This document shows, piece by piece, positions 1 to 11,370 of a stretch of 64,000 bases of DNA. How positions within the stretch are numbered: position 1 is the stretch's first letter; each line of letters starts with the position of its first letter. The notes under the pieces were generated by a model that worked only from the letters and a program-made list of their open reading frames with translations, did no database searches and had not been told where the DNA came from. Source of the stretch: Streptomyces sp. NBC_00162 (GTDB lineage Bacteria; Actinomycetota; Actinomycetes; Streptomycetales; Streptomycetaceae); assembly GCF_024611995.1 (NCBI RefSeq), contig NZ_CP102510.1, positions 62,001-126,000 on the forward strand, in the 5' to 3' direction. A program made the position numbers and the translations under genes.

Positions 1-1033
<1,033 letters not shown>

Positions 1034-1108
1034 CACCCGTACGACCGCCACCCAACCGCCCCGCCGACGGCGGGACTCCGGCCCACTCCGTCCCGATCAG
1101 GAGACCAC

Positions 1109-2095
1109 GTGCGTATCGCGGTGACTGGATCCATCGCCACGGATCACCTCATGGCCTTCCCGGGCCGTTTCGTCGACCAGCTGCTCCCGGACCAGCTGGA
1201 ACACGTCTCGCTCTCGTTCCTCGTCGACTCGCTCGAGGTGCGGCGGGGCGGGGTGGCGGCCAACATCGCCTACGGTCTCGGCGGACTGGGCCTCGCCCCC
1301 GTCCTCGCCGGGGCGGTGGGCATCGACTTCCACGAGTACGAGGTCTGGCTCAAGGAACACGGAGTCGACACCAGCGGGGTGTACGTCTCCGACACCTGCC
1401 AGACCGCGCGCTTCATGTGCATGACCGACGAGGACTCCAACCAGATCGCGTCCTTCTACGCCGGTGCGATGGCGGAGGCGGCCGAGATCGACCTGCGCGC
1501 CCTTAACGCAGCCGGGGACGCGCCCGTCGACCTGGTGCTCGTCTCGCCCAACGACCCGGCCGCGATGCTCCGGCACACCCGCCAGTGCCGGGGGCTGGGC
1601 ATCCCGTTCGCCGCCGACCCCTCCCAGCAGCTCGCCCGCCTGGACGGCGACGAGGTACGGGAGCTGGTGACGGGGGCGCGCTGGCTGTTCACCAACGCGT
1701 ACGAGGCCGCGCTGCTGCGCGAGCGGACCGGCTGGGACGTGGAGCAGATCCTCGACCGGGTCGGCATCTGGGTGACCACCCTGGGCGCCGAGGGCGTCCG
1801 CATCGAGCGCAAGGGCGAGCCCGCCCTCACCGTGGCGGCCGTGCCCGACATCCGGCCCGAGGACCCGACGGGCGTCGGCGACGCCTTCCGGGCCGGGTTC
1901 CTCGCGGCCGTCAGCTGGTACCTGCCGCTGGAGACGGCCGCGCAGCTGGGCTGCGCGATGGCCGCCCTGGTCCTCCAGGCCGTGGGCTCGCAGGACTACG
2001 AGGTCGAAGGCGAGCGGCTGCTGGCCACCGTCGAGACGGTCTACGGGCCCGAGTCGGCCCGGCTGCTGGGCCCGGCGCTGCGGGCGCTGACATGA
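1109..2095 (+). CDS. adoK: Adenosine kinase (PfkB family)
   Basis: Phosphorylates adenosine to AMP, removing the adenosine released when S-adenosylhomocysteine is hydrolysed. The 328-residue protein starts at a GTG preceded by AGGAGA. It opens with MRIAVTGSIATDHLMAFPGR and contains DPSQQLARL, both closely matching the mycobacterial AdoK family as I remember it. It ends with the PfkB signature DPTGVGDAFRAG, whose Asp258 is the expected catalytic base. The stop overlaps the metH start as ATGA, so the two are translationally coupled. A ribokinase-type sugar kinase is the alternative, but the N-terminal match favours adenosine kinase. Confidence 0.9.
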   Translation: MRIAVTGSIATDHLMAFPGRFVDQLLPDQLEHVSLSFLVDSLEVRRGGVAANIAYGLGGLGLAPVLAGAVGIDFHEYEVWLKEHGVDTSGVYVSDTCQTARFMCMTDEDSNQIASFYAGAMAEAAEIDLRALNAAGDAPVDLVLVSPNDPAAMLRHTRQCRGLGIPFAADPSQQLARLDGDEVRELVTGARWLFTNAYEAALLRERTGWDVEQILDRVGIWVTTLGAEGVRIERKGEPALTVAAVPDIRPEDPTGVGDAFRAGFLAAVSWYLPLETAAQLGCAMAALVLQAVGSQDYEVEGERLLATVETVYGPESARLLGPALRALT

Positions 2096-5000
2096 GCCGC
2101 ACCAGGGCCGATGCCCTCAGGGAGGCGCTCGCCACGCGGGTGGTCGTCGCCGACGGAGCCATGGGGACGATGCTCCAGGCGCAGGACCCCTCGATGGAGG
2201 ACTTCCAGCAGCTGGAGGGCTGCAACGAGGTTCTCAACGTCACCCGTCCGGACATCGTGCGCACCGTCCACGAGGCGTACTTCTCCGTGGGCGTGGACTG
2301 CGTCGAGACGAACACCTTCGGTGCGAACTACGCGGCGCTCGCCGAGTACGACATCGCGGAGCGCAACTTCGAGCTGTCGGAGTCGGGCGCCCGGATCGCC
2401 CGCGAGGTCGCCGACGAGTTCACCGCCTCCACCGGGCAGCAGCGCTGGGTCCTGGGCTCGATGGGTCCGGGGACGAAGCTGCCGACGCTCGGCCACATCA
2501 CGTACGACAAGATCCGCGACGCCTACCAGGTCAACGCGGAGGGCCTGCTGGCCGGCGGCGCCGACGCGCTGCTGGTGGAGACCACGCAGGACCTGCTCCA
2601 GACGAAGTCCTCCATCATCGGCGCCCGGCGGGCGATGGACGCGCTGGGCTTTTCCGTCCCGCTGATCTGTTCGGTGACGGTGGAGACGACCGGCACGATG
2701 CTGCTGGGTTCGGAGATCGGTGCGGCGCTGACGGCGCTGGAGCCGCTGGGCATCGACATGATCGGTCTGAACTGCGCCACCGGTCCAGCGGAGATGAGCG
2801 AGCACCTGCGCTATCTGGCGCGGCACTCGCGTGTTCCGCTGTCCTGCATGCCCAATGCCGGTCTCCCGGTGCTGACCAAGGACGGCGCGCACTATCCGTT
2901 GTCGGCCTCCGAGCTGGCGGACGCGCAGGAGACCTTCGTCCGGGAGTACGGTCTCTCGCTGGTCGGCGGCTGCTGCGGTACGACTCCGGAGCACCTGCGG
3001 CAGGTCGTGGAGCGCGTTCGCGGCACCGCGATCACTCAGCGGACCCCCCAGCCCGAGCCCGGCGCGGCCTCGCTGTACCAGACGGTGCCGTTCCGGCAGG
3101 ACACCTCGTACATGGCGATCGGTGAGCGGACGAACGCGAACGGGTCGAAGAAGTTCCGTGAGGCGATGCTGGATGCCCGCTGGGACGACTGTGTGGAGAT
3201 GGCGCGCGATCAGATCCGTGAGGGCGCGCACATGCTGGACCTGTGTGTGGACTACGTGGGCCGTGATGGTGTCGCGGACATGGAGGAGCTGGCGGGGCGT
3301 TTCGCGACGGCCTCGACGCTGCCGATCGTGCTGGACTCCACCGAGGTTCCGGTGATCCAGGCGGGTCTGGAGAAGCTGGGCGGGCGTGCGGTCATCAACT
3401 CGGTGAACTACGAGGACGGTGACGGTCCGGAGTCGCGTTTCGCGAAGGTGACGGGGCTGGCGCGGGAGCACGGGGCGGCGCTGATCGCGCTGACCATCGA
3501 CGAGGAGGGCCAGGCCCGGACCGTCGAGCACAAGGTCGCCATCGCCGAACGCCTCATCGACGACCTGACGGGGAACTGGGGGATCCATGAGTCGGACATC
3601 CTCATCGACACCCTGACCTTCACGATCTGCACCGGCCAGGAGGAGTCCCGGGGCGACGGCATCGCCACGATCGAGGCGATCCGTGAGCTCAAGCGCCGCC
3701 ACCCCGACGTCCAGACCACGCTGGGTCTGTCGAATATTTCGTTCGGGCTGAATCCGGCTGCCCGTGTGCTGCTGAACTCGGTGTTCCTTGACGAGTGTGT
3801 CAAGGCGGGTCTGGATTCGGCGATCGTGCACGCGTCGAAGATCCTGCCGATCGCCCGGTTCGACGAGGAGCAGGTCACCACCGCGCTGGACCTGATCTAC
3901 GACCGGCGGGCCGAGGGCTATGACCCGCTGCAGAAGCTGATGGCGCTGTTCGAGGGTGTGAACACCAAGTCGATGAAGGCCGGCCGCGCCGAGGAACTCC
4001 TCGCGCTGCCGCTGGACGAGCGGCTGCAGCGGCGGATCATCGACGGTGAGAAGAACGGCCTGGAGGCCGACCTCGCCGAGGCCCTCCAGACCCGTCCCGC
4101 GCTCGACATCGTCAACGACACGCTGCTGGAGGGCATGAAGGTCGTCGGTGAGCTGTTCGGCTCCGGCCAGATGCAGCTGCCGTTCGTGCTGCAGTCGGCC
4201 GAGGTCATGAAGACGGCGGTCGCCTATCTCGAGCCGCACATGGAGAAGACCGACGACGAGGGCAAGGGCACCATCGTGCTGGCGACGGTGCGCGGCGACG
4301 TCCATGACATCGGCAAGAACCTGGTCGACATCATCTTGACCAACAACGGCTACAACGTCGTGAACATCGGCATCAAGCAGCCGGTGTCCGCGATCCTGGA
4401 GGCCGCGCAGGAGCACCGGGCCGACGTGATCGGCATGTCCGGTCTGCTGGTGAAGTCGACCGTGATCATGAAGGAGAACCTGCAGGAGCTCAACCAGCGC
4501 AAGCTGGCCGCCGACTACCCGGTCATCCTCGGCGGCGCCGCCCTGACCCGCGCCTACGTCGAACAGGACCTCCACGAAATCTACGAAGGCGAAGTCCGCT
4601 ACGCCCGCGACGCCTTCGAAGGCCTGCGCCTGATGGACGCCCTGATGGGCGTCAAGCGCGGAGTCCCCGGAGTCGAGCTCCCGCCCCTGAAGCAGCGGCG
4701 CGTTCCCAAGCGGGACACTCCGCTCCTGGTGGCGGAACCCGAGGAGGGCGGCCGCTCGGACGTGGCCGTCGACAACCCGGTCCCCGCCCCGCCGTTCTGG
4801 GGCACCCGCGTGGTCAAGGGCATCCCGCTCAAGGAGTACGCCTCCTGGCTCGACGAGAGCGCCCTGTTCAAGGGCCAGTGGGGTCTGAAGGACGCCGACA
4901 CCATCGAAACGGACGGCCGGCCCCGGCTGCGCGGCTGGCTCGACCGGCTGCACACCGACGGACTGCTCGAAGCGGCCGTCGTGCACGGCTACTTCCCCTG

Positions 5001-5547
5001 CGTCTCCAAGGGCGATGACCTGATCATCCTCGACGAGTTCGGCGGGGAGCGGACCCGCTTCACCTTCCCGCGCCAGCGCCGCGGCCGCCGCCTGTGCCTC
5101 GCGGACTTCTTCCGCCCCGAGGAGTCCGGCGAGACCGACGTCGTCGGCCTCCAGGTCGTCACCGTCGGCAGCCGCATCGGGGAGGAGACGGCCCGGCTCT
5201 TCGCCGCCGACGCCTACCGCGAGTACATGGAACTGCACGGCCTCTCCGTCCAGCTGGCCGAGGCCCTCGCCGAGTACTGGCACGCCCGCGTCCGCGGCGA
5301 ACTGGGCATCGCCGGGTCCGACCCGGGCTCCATGGACGGCATGTTCCGCACCGAGTACCAGGGCTGCCGCTACTCCCTGGGCTACCCCGCCTGCCCCGAC
5401 CTGGAGGACCGCGCGAAGATCGCCGACCTCCTCCGGCCGGAGCGGATCGGCGTGCACCTGTCCGAGGAGTTCCAGCTCCACCCCGAGCAGTCCACCGACG
5501 CGATCGTCATCCACCACCCCGCGGCCACGTACTTCAACGCACGCTGA
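2092..5547 (+). CDS. metH: Cobalamin-dependent methionine synthase
   Basis: Transfers a methyl group from 5-methyltetrahydrofolate through cobalamin to homocysteine. The 1151-residue protein has the four usual modules. The homocysteine domain (about 1-330) has zinc-ligand cysteines in LNCATGP (about 228) and GGCCGT (about 293). The pterin domain (about 345-620) contains [12 protein letters not shown]. The B12 cap and Rossmann domain (about 640-880) has the cobalt-ligand His in DVHDIGKN (about 738). The C-terminal activation domain (about 900-1150) ends with the [19 protein letters not shown] region. The start is the ATG overlapping the adoK stop. It supplies methionine to metK and depends on metF just downstream. 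Confidence 0.97.
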   Translation: MSRTRADALREALATRVVVADGAMGTMLQAQDPSMEDFQQLEGCNEVLNVTRPDIVRTVHEAYFSVGVDCVETNTFGANYAALAEYDIAERNFELSESGARIAREVADEFTASTGQQRWVLGSMGPGTKLPTLGHITYDKIRDAYQVNAEGLLAGGADALLVETTQDLLQTKSSIIGARRAMDALGFSVPLICSVTVETTGTMLLGSEIGAALTALEPLGIDMIGLNCATGPAEMSEHLRYLARHSRVPLSCMPNAGLPVLTKDGAHYPLSASELADAQETFVREYGLSLVGGCCGTTPEHLRQVVERVRGTAITQRTPQPEPGAASLYQTVPFRQDTSYMAIGERTNANGSKKFREAMLDARWDDCVEMARDQIREGAHMLDLCVDYVGRDGVADMEELAGRFATASTLPIVLDSTEVPVIQAGLEKLGGRAVINSVNYEDGDGPESRFAKVTGLAREHGAALIALTIDEEGQARTVEHKVAIAERLIDDLTGNWGIHESDILIDTLTFTICTGQEESRGDGIATIEAIRELKRRHPDVQTTLGLSNISFGLNPAARVLLNSVFLDECVKAGLDSAIVHASKILPIARFDEEQVTTALDLIYDRRAEGYDPLQKLMALFEGVNTKSMKAGRAEELLALPLDERLQRRIIDGEKNGLEADLAEALQTRPALDIVNDTLLEGMKVVGELFGSGQMQLPFVLQSAEVMKTAVAYLEPHMEKTDDEGKGTIVLATVRGDVHDIGKNLVDIILTNNGYNVVNIGIKQPVSAILEAAQEHRADVIGMSGLLVKSTVIMKENLQELNQRKLAADYPVILGGAALTRAYVEQDLHEIYEGEVRYARDAFEGLRLMDALMGVKRGVPGVELPPLKQRRVPKRDTPLLVAEPEEGGRSDVAVDNPVPAPPFWGTRVVKGIPLKEYASWLDESALFKGQWGLKDADTIETDGRPRLRGWLDRLHTDGLLEAAVVHGYFPCVSKGDDLIILDEFGGERTRFTFPRQRRGRRLCLADFFRPEESGETDVVGLQVVTVGSRIGEETARLFAADAYREYMELHGLSVQLAEALAEYWHARVRGELGIAGSDPGSMDGMFRTEYQGCRYSLGYPACPDLEDRAKIADLLRPERIGVHLSEEFQLHPEQSTDAIVIHHPAATYFNAR

Positions 5548-5566
5548 CACCGGAAGGAACGATCCT

Positions 5567-6496
5567 TTGGCAGCCGTCATCGCAGAACGCCCCACCCTGG
5601 TCCGGCTCCGCCCCGCCGCCCGGCCCGGTGTGCGCGAGATCCTGGCCAGCGGCCGACGCTCGTACTCCTTCGAGTTCTTCCCGCCCAAGACCGAGGCGGG
5701 CGAACGCACCCTGTGGAACGCGATCCGCCGCATCGAGGCCTTCGGCCCCTCCTTCGTCTCCGTCACCTACGGGGCCGGCGGCTCCTCCCGCGACCGGACC
5801 GTCGAGGTCACCAAGCGGATCGCCGCCGAGACGACCCTGCGCCCGGTCGCGCACCTGACGGCGGTCGGCCACTCCCGGGCCGAGCTGCGCCACATCATCG
5901 GCCAGTACGCCGACGCGGGCATCCGCGACGTGCTCGCCCTGCGCGGCGACCCGCCGGGCGACCCGAAGGGCGTGTGGACCCCGCATCCGCAGGGCTTCAC
6001 GCACGCCCACGAGCTGGTCAGCATGATCCGGCAGCTGGGCGACTTCAGCGTGGGGGTGGCCGCGTTCCCCGAACGGCACCCGCGCTCCCCGGGCTGGACC
6101 GAGGACGTCCGGCACTTCGCCGCCAAGTGCAAGGCGGGCGCCGACTACGCCATCACGCAGATGTTCTTCCACGTCGAGGACTACCTGCGGCTGCGCGACC
6201 GGCTGGACTCGGTGGGCTGCCTGACCCCGGTGATCCCCGAGATCATGCCCGCCACCGACGCGCGCCAGATCCGCCGCTTCGCCGAACTGAGCGACGCCCG
6301 CTTCCCCGACGCCCTGGCCCGCCGCCTGGAGGCCGTGCAGGACAACCCGGCCGACGGCCACAAGGTGGGCGTGGAGTACGCGACCGCGATGGCCCAGCGC
6401 CTGCTGGCCGAAGGCGCCCCGGGTCTCCACTACATCACCCTCAACCGTTCCACCGCGACGCTCGAGATCCATCAGAACCTGGGCGTCACCGCCTAG
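5567..6496 (+). CDS. metF: Methylenetetrahydrofolate reductase
   Basis: FAD enzyme reducing 5,10-methylene- to 5-methyltetrahydrofolate, the methyl donor for metH. The 309-residue length is normal for the bacterial single-domain form. Diagnostic segments are [37 protein letters not shown] and [12 protein letters not shown]. The start is a TTG about 10 bases after GGAAGGAA and 19 bases after the metH stop, so the pair is probably one transcript. It belongs functionally to the surrounding SAM-regeneration cassette. Confidence 0.96.
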   Translation: MAAVIAERPTLVRLRPAARPGVREILASGRRSYSFEFFPPKTEAGERTLWNAIRRIEAFGPSFVSVTYGAGGSSRDRTVEVTKRIAAETTLRPVAHLTAVGHSRAELRHIIGQYADAGIRDVLALRGDPPGDPKGVWTPHPQGFTHAHELVSMIRQLGDFSVGVAAFPERHPRSPGWTEDVRHFAAKCKAGADYAITQMFFHVEDYLRLRDRLDSVGCLTPVIPEIMPATDARQIRRFAELSDARFPDALARRLEAVQDNPADGHKVGVEYATAMAQRLLAEGAPGLHYITLNRSTATLEIHQNLGVTA

Positions 6497-6526
6497 CCCC
6501 GCCATCCACCACCGGAGTAAGTCACC

Positions 6527-7945
6527 ATGACCAGCCAGACCCCTGCCGATTTCACGGACTACAAGGTCGCCGACATCACCCTCGCGGAGTTCGGCCGCAA
6601 GGAGATCACCCTCGCCGAGCACGAGATGCCCGGCCTGATGTCGATCCGCGCCGAGTACGCCGCCACGCAGCCGCTCGCCGGCGCGCGGATCACCGGCTCC
6701 CTGCACATGACCGTGCAGACCGCCGTCCTGATCGAGACCCTGGTCGCCCTCGGCGCGGAGGTCCGCTGGGTCTCCTGCAACATCTACTCCACCCAGGACC
6801 ACGCGGCCGCCGCGATCGCCGCCGCGGGCATTCCCGTCTTCGCCTGGAAGGGCGAGACGCTGGAGGAGTACTGGTGGTGCACGGAGCAGGCCCTGACCTG
6901 GCCCGGCGCCGACGGCCCGAACATGATCCTCGACGACGGCGGTGACGCCACCCTCCTGGTCCACAAGGGCGTCGAGTACCAGAAGGCCGGCGAGGTCCCC
7001 GACCCGTCCACCGCCGACAACGAGGAGATGGCCCTCGTCCTGGGCCTGCTGGCCGACACCGGGATCGACTGGGTCAAGCTCGCCGCCGGCATCCGCGGCG
7101 TCACCGAGGAGACCACCACGGGCGTCCACCGCCTCTACGAGATGCACCAGGCGGGCGAGCTCCTCTTCCCGGCGATCAACGTGAACGACGCCGTGACGAA
7201 GTCGAAGTTCGACAACAAGTACGGTTGCCGCCACTCCCTGATCGACGGCATCAACCGCGCCACCGACGTCCTGATCGGCGGCAAGGTCGCCGTGGTCTGC
7301 GGTTACGGCGATGTCGGCAAGGGCTCTGCGGAGTCGCTGCGCGGTCAGGGTGCGCGGGTCATCGTCACCGAGATCGACCCGATCTGTGCGCTCCAGGCGG
7401 CGATGGACGGCTACCAGGTCGCCACGCTCCAGGACGTCGTGGAGACGGCGGACATCTTCATCACCACGACCGGCAACAAGGACATCATCATGGCCGCGGA
7501 CATGGCCAAGATGAAGCACCAGGCGATCGTGGGCAACATCGGTCACTTCGACAACGAGATCGACATGGCCGGTCTGGCGAAGATCGAGGGCATCGTCAAG
7601 GACGAGGTCAAGCCGCAGGTCCACACGTGGAAGTTCCCCGACGGCAAGGTTCTGATCGTGCTGTCCGAGGGCCGTCTGCTGAACCTGGGCAACGCGACCG
7701 GTCACCCGTCGTTCGTGATGTCGAACTCCTTCGCGGACCAGACGCTGGCCCAGATCGAGCTGTTCACCAAGCCGTCGGAGTATCCGACCGACGTGTACGT
7801 GCTTCCCAAGCACCTGGACGAGAAGGTCGCCCGCCTCCACCTGGACGCGCTGGGCGTCAAGCTCACCACCCTGCGCCCCGAGCAGGCCGCCTACATCGGC
7901 GTCCAGGTCGAGGGCCCGTACAAGCCGGACCACTACCGCTACTGA
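6527..7945 (+). CDS. ahcY: Adenosylhomocysteinase (SAH hydrolase)
   Basis: Hydrolyses S-adenosylhomocysteine, the inhibitory by-product of methyl transfer, to adenosine and homocysteine. The 472-residue tetramer-type enzyme has the NAD-binding glycine motif GYGDVGKG at about residue 259, the substrate-site segment [17 protein letters not shown], and the C-terminal tail KPDHYRY typical of the family. The ATG follows GGAGTAAG at good spacing. Its products are consumed by the adoK and metH proteins encoded upstream, so the cassette is functionally closed. Confidence 0.98.
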   Translation: MTSQTPADFTDYKVADITLAEFGRKEITLAEHEMPGLMSIRAEYAATQPLAGARITGSLHMTVQTAVLIETLVALGAEVRWVSCNIYSTQDHAAAAIAAAGIPVFAWKGETLEEYWWCTEQALTWPGADGPNMILDDGGDATLLVHKGVEYQKAGEVPDPSTADNEEMALVLGLLADTGIDWVKLAAGIRGVTEETTTGVHRLYEMHQAGELLFPAINVNDAVTKSKFDNKYGCRHSLIDGINRATDVLIGGKVAVVCGYGDVGKGSAESLRGQGARVIVTEIDPICALQAAMDGYQVATLQDVVETADIFITTTGNKDIIMAADMAKMKHQAIVGNIGHFDNEIDMAGLAKIEGIVKDEVKPQVHTWKFPDGKVLIVLSEGRLLNLGNATGHPSFVMSNSFADQTLAQIELFTKPSEYPTDVYVLPKHLDEKVARLHLDALGVKLTTLRPEQAAYIGVQVEGPYKPDHYRY

Positions 7946-8048
7946 CGGCCCCTCACGGCGGACACCCGCGTTCGAGCCGGGCTTGAGAGCCCGGCCGGAT
8001 GCTGGGATGTCGGGCACGGGCCACCGGAGCAACGTCGAGGAGAGTCAG

Positions 8049-9602
8049 TTGGAGAGTCTGCGAGAGCGCGCCACGGAGCTCGCGGCGATACGGGCCCTGG
8101 CCGTGGCCGGACCCGGTGACCGCGCGACGGCCGCGCAGCACGCCAAGGGCAAACTGACGGCTCGCGAGCGCATCGAGATCCTCTTCGACGAGGGCTCCTT
8201 CTGCGAGGTCGAGGGCCTGCGCAGGCACCGTGCGACGGGCTTCGGCCTGGAGGACAAGAGGCCCTACACCGATGGTGTGGTGACGGGCTGGGGCACCGTC
8301 CACGGCCGCACCGTGTTCACCTACGCGCACGACTTCCGCATTTTCGGCGGCGCGCTGGGCGAGGCCCACGCGGAGAAGATCCACAAGCTGATGGACCTCG
8401 CGGAGGCCGCCGGCGCCCCGATCGTGGGCCTGTGCGACGGCGCCGGCGCCCGCATCCAGGAAGGCGTGACGGCCCTCGCCGGGTACGGCGGCATCTTCAA
8501 GCGCAACGTGCGCAACTCCGGGGTGATCCCGCAGATCTCGGTGATCCTGGGCCCGTGCGCCGGCGGCGCCGCGTACTCCCCGGCGCTGACGGACTTCGTG
8601 TTCATGGTGCGCGGCACCTCGCAGATGTTCATCACGGGCCCGGACGTGGTCCAGGCCGTCACCGGCGAGGCCGTGACCATGGAGCACCTGGGCGGCGCGG
8701 ACAGCCACGGAGCGGTGTCCGGCGTCGCCTCGTTCGTCTACGACGACGAGCGCGGCTGCCTGGAGGACGTCCGCCACCTGCTGTCCCTGCTGCCGTCCAA
8801 CAACCGCGAACTGGCCCCGGCCGGTGACCTGGAGGACCCGGCGGACCGCCGCAACGACAAGCTGCTGGACCTGGTCCCGGCGCGCCCGACCCAGGGCTAC
8901 GACATCCGCGACGTGATCGAGGAGATCGTCGACCACGGCGACTACTTCGAGGTCCACGGCCAGTGGGCGCGCAACATGGTCTGCGCGCTGGCGCGCCTGG
9001 ACGGCCGGCTGGTGGGTGTGGTGGCGAACCAGCCCTCGCACCTGGCGGGCGTGCTGGACATCGGGGCGTCCGAGAAGGCGGCGCGGTTCGTGCAGTTCTG
9101 CGACGCGTTCTCCATCCCGCTGGTCACCCTGATCGACGTGCCGGGGTTCCTGCCGGGCGTGAACCAGGAGCACCAGGGGATCATCCGCCACGGCGCGAAG
9201 CTCCTGTACGCGTACTGCAACGCGACGGTGCCGCGGATCAGCCTGGTCCTGCGCAAGGCGTACGGCGGCGCGTACATCGTGATGGACTCGAGCGCGATCG
9301 GCGCGGACGTGGCCCTGGCCTGGCCGACGAACGAGATCGCGGTCATGGGCGCGGAGGGCGCGGCGAACGTGATCTTCCGCCGGGAGATCGCCGACTCCGC
9401 CGATCCCGAGGCGACCCGGGCGCAGCGGATCAAGGAGTACCAGTCGGAGCTGATGCACCCGTACTACGCGGCCGAACGCGGCCTGGTGGACGACGTCATC
9501 GACCCCGCCGAGACCCGCTCCCGGCTGATCGCCACCCTGCGCATGCTGCGCGCCAAGAACGCGCCGCAGCCGAGCCGCAAGCACGGCAACCTGCCGCTCT
9601 AG
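8049..9602 (+). CDS. Acyl-CoA carboxylase carboxyltransferase (beta) subunit
   Basis: Transfers CO2 from carboxybiotin to acetyl- or propionyl-CoA, giving malonyl- or methylmalonyl-CoA. The protein (517 residues) is colinear with actinobacterial AccB/PccB proteins, with AKGKLTARERI near the start, GGARIQEG-like GAGARIQEG, oxyanion loops around GPCAGGAAYSPALTDF and a C-terminal MHPYYAAERG. In MDSSAIGADVALAWP the Asp is at the position I associate with propionyl-CoA preference (Asp422 of PccB), a weak hint of methylmalonyl-CoA supply. I chose the TTG at 8049 because GAGGAGAG precedes it; an in-frame ATG at 8007 is possible. It could feed the PKS on the other strand; no biotin carboxylase subunit is in the window. 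Confidence 0.9.
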   Translation: MESLRERATELAAIRALAVAGPGDRATAAQHAKGKLTARERIEILFDEGSFCEVEGLRRHRATGFGLEDKRPYTDGVVTGWGTVHGRTVFTYAHDFRIFGGALGEAHAEKIHKLMDLAEAAGAPIVGLCDGAGARIQEGVTALAGYGGIFKRNVRNSGVIPQISVILGPCAGGAAYSPALTDFVFMVRGTSQMFITGPDVVQAVTGEAVTMEHLGGADSHGAVSGVASFVYDDERGCLEDVRHLLSLLPSNNRELAPAGDLEDPADRRNDKLLDLVPARPTQGYDIRDVIEEIVDHGDYFEVHGQWARNMVCALARLDGRLVGVVANQPSHLAGVLDIGASEKAARFVQFCDAFSIPLVTLIDVPGFLPGVNQEHQGIIRHGAKLLYAYCNATVPRISLVLRKAYGGAYIVMDSSAIGADVALAWPTNEIAVMGAEGAANVIFRREIADSADPEATRAQRIKEYQSELMHPYYAAERGLVDDVIDPAETRSRLIATLRMLRAKNAPQPSRKHGNLPL

Positions 9603-9625
9603 CACGTACGCAAGCCCGCAACGCA

Positions 9626-9662
9626 GTGGAGCCGGGACGGGGATCACCCGTCCCGGCTCCAC
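9626..9662 (+). terminator. 16-bp perfect hairpin after the SAM/carboxylase genes
   Basis: Arms 9626-9641 and 9647-9662 pair perfectly over 16 bp around the 5-base loop GATCA, 23 bases past the carboxyltransferase stop. It has no strong T-run, as is common in Streptomyces. It is best read as the terminator of the plus-strand operon. Confidence 0.85.
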
Positions 9663-9669
9663 GCTTGTC

Positions 9670-9706
9670 CGCGCCCCGCCCGGCGGATCACGCCGGGCGG
9701 GGCGCG
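9670..9706 (-). terminator. Second 16-bp hairpin, terminator for the minus-strand PKS operon
   Basis: Arms 9670-9685 and 9691-9706 pair perfectly over 16 bp, again with loop GATCA. It lies 3 bases past the flavin reductase stop and 7 bases from the first hairpin, so the two convergent operons have back-to-back terminators. Confidence 0.85.
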
Positions 9707-9709
9707 GGG

Positions 9710-10216
9710 TCAGGTGGCGGTGCGGAAGGCCCGCTGATACCAGAGCAGCGGCCGGTCCGAGCCCGCCAAACGCACCTCCAGCACCCGGCCGACCAGCAGG
9801 TCGTGGTCGCCCAGGGTGATCCGGTCCGCGAGCGCGCAGCGCAGCGCGAGCGCGTCGGGCACGTGCGGCAGGCCGGGGCTGTCCGGCCACTCCTCCAGCG
9901 GCGCACCGGCGAACCGGTCGACGCCGCTGGTCGCGAAGCGGCCCGCGAGGTCGCGGTGCTCGTCCCCGAGCACGTTGATCACGAACTCGGGGACCTGAGT
10001 CAGCGCCTCGTGGCAGCTGGAGGTGTGCGCGATGCCGACCAGCACGAGGGGCGGCTCCAGCGACACCGAGGTCACCGCGCTGGCGGTGAACCCCCAGGGC
10101 TGCCCCTGTGCGTCACGTGTGGTGACCACGGTCAGCGGCGCCGCCAGCAGGGACATGGCTTCCTTGAAGGTCGACCCGTCGACGGCGGGCCACTTCTCTT
10201 GCAGTTTGGTCGACAT
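9710..10216 (-). CDS. Flavin reductase (flavin-reductase-like domain)
   Basis: Small 168-residue NAD(P)H:flavin oxidoreductase of the type that feeds reduced FMN to two-component monooxygenases. It has the split-barrel family pattern: FKEAMSLLAAPLTVVTT near the start, GFTASAVTSVSLEPPLVLVGI (FMN-binding strand), FVINVLGDEHRDLAGRFA and a late GDHDLLVGRVLEV with the conserved GDH. It starts at an ATG preceded by ACGGAGCC and sits 23 bases after the luciferase-like monooxygenase, its obvious partner. Together they are the last two genes of the PKS/NRPS operon and probably perform a late oxidation. Confidence 0.92.
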   Translation of the reverse strand: MSTKLQEKWPAVDGSTFKEAMSLLAAPLTVVTTRDAQGQPWGFTASAVTSVSLEPPLVLVGIAHTSSCHEALTQVPEFVINVLGDEHRDLAGRFATSGVDRFAGAPLEEWPDSPGLPHVPDALALRCALADRITLGDHDLLVGRVLEVRLAGSDRPLLWYQRAFRTAT

Positions 10217-10239
10217 GTTGGCTCCGTCCGTGGTGGGGG

Positions 10240-11370
10240 TCAGCGGGGGGCCGTGGCCTGGGCCGCGGCCTCCCGGGCCTGTGCGGCAAAGCCGTTCTTG
10301 TTCTCCGAGACCCACTTCTGGGACGCGCGACGGCTGTCGAGGGCGCCGGTGAAGTGCGGTGCCACGTAGCGGGCGAGCAGCTCGTAGCTGCGCTTGGTCT
10401 GCTCGCGGGTGGCCCAGTCCTGGGTGTTGACCAGCAGGGTGCCGAAGCCGCCGCTCTCGCGCTGCATGCGCTCGATGCCCTCGATGGCGTCCTCGACGGA
10501 GCCGATGATCGCGGTGTGGGTCTCGACGGCCACCTCGGCCTCGCGGCCCTCGGGCAGCTTCGCGGAGGCGCCGACGGTGTCGCGCACGTACTCGCGGAAC
10601 CAGTGGCTCATTCCGGCGCGGACCTGGTCGAGGGCCTCCTCGCGGGTCTCCGCGATGTGCACGCAGATCGCCACGCGCCACTTGGAGCGGTCCACGGTCT
10701 GGCCGTGCTTGGCGGCCTCCTCCTCGCCGGCGGCCCACAGCTGGGCCAGCGGCGGCTCCGACATGCCCGGGCGGCCCGCGAAGGTCAGCGCCTCCAGGCC
10801 GTACTGGCCCGCGAGGCGCATGCCGCGCTCGGTGCCGGCGCTGGCGACGGCCATGTCGAACCGCGGCTTGGTGTACGGGCGCAGGTGCAGCATGGCGTCG
10901 CGCAGCTCGAACCAGTCGGTCTTCATGGTGACCGGCTCGTCGCCCTTGAACAGGCGGACCAGCGCCTCCAGCGACTCGGCCATCATGCGGCGCTGGTCAC
11001 CGGCCGAGATGCCCATCATGTGGGCGTCGGCGGGCGAGACCCCGGCGCCCATGCCGAACATGGCACGCCCGCCGCTCTGGTGGTCCAGCTGCACGATGCG
11101 GTTGGCCGCGGTCAGCGGGTGGTGGTACGGCAGGCTCACCACGCCGGTGCCGAGCTTGATGCGGCGGGTGCGCTCGGCCGCGGCGGCGAGGAAGACCTCG
11201 GGGGAGCTGACCGTGGACCAGCCGCCCGAGTGGTGCTCGCCCACCCAGGCCTCGTCGAGGCCGAGCTCGTCCAGCCAGTGGATCAGGTCCAGGTCCCGCC
11301 AGAAGGCGGTGGTGGGGTCCTCGCCCAGGGAGTGGAAGGGAGGAATGAAAGCACCGAACTTCAGCGTCAT
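10240..11370 (-). CDS. LLM-class flavin-dependent monooxygenase
   Basis: A 376-residue bacterial-luciferase-like TIM-barrel enzyme using reduced FMN and O2. Family segments are MTLKFGAFIPPFHSLGEDP, WVGEHHSGGWSTVSSPEVFLAAAAERT, KLGTGVVSLPYHHPLTAANR and MFGMGAGVSP. The ATG overlaps the stop of the PKS-NRPS gene (ATGA), with AAGGAA upstream, so it is coupled to the megasynthase. The adjacent flavin reductase should supply FMNH2. The target may be the thiazoline ring or the polyketide chain (oxidation, hydroxylation or Baeyer-Villiger type); the sequence does not decide which. Confidence 0.93.
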   Translation of the reverse strand: MTLKFGAFIPPFHSLGEDPTTAFWRDLDLIHWLDELGLDEAWVGEHHSGGWSTVSSPEVFLAAAAERTRRIKLGTGVVSLPYHHPLTAANRIVQLDHQSGGRAMFGMGAGVSPADAHMMGISAGDQRRMMAESLEALVRLFKGDEPVTMKTDWFELRDAMLHLRPYTKPRFDMAVASAGTERGMRLAGQYGLEALTFAGRPGMSEPPLAQLWAAGEEEAAKHGQTVDRSKWRVAICVHIAETREEALDQVRAGMSHWFREYVRDTVGASAKLPEGREAEVAVETHTAIIGSVEDAIEGIERMQRESGGFGTLLVNTQDWATREQTKRSYELLARYVAPHFTGALDSRRASQKWVSENKNGFAAQAREAAAQATAPR

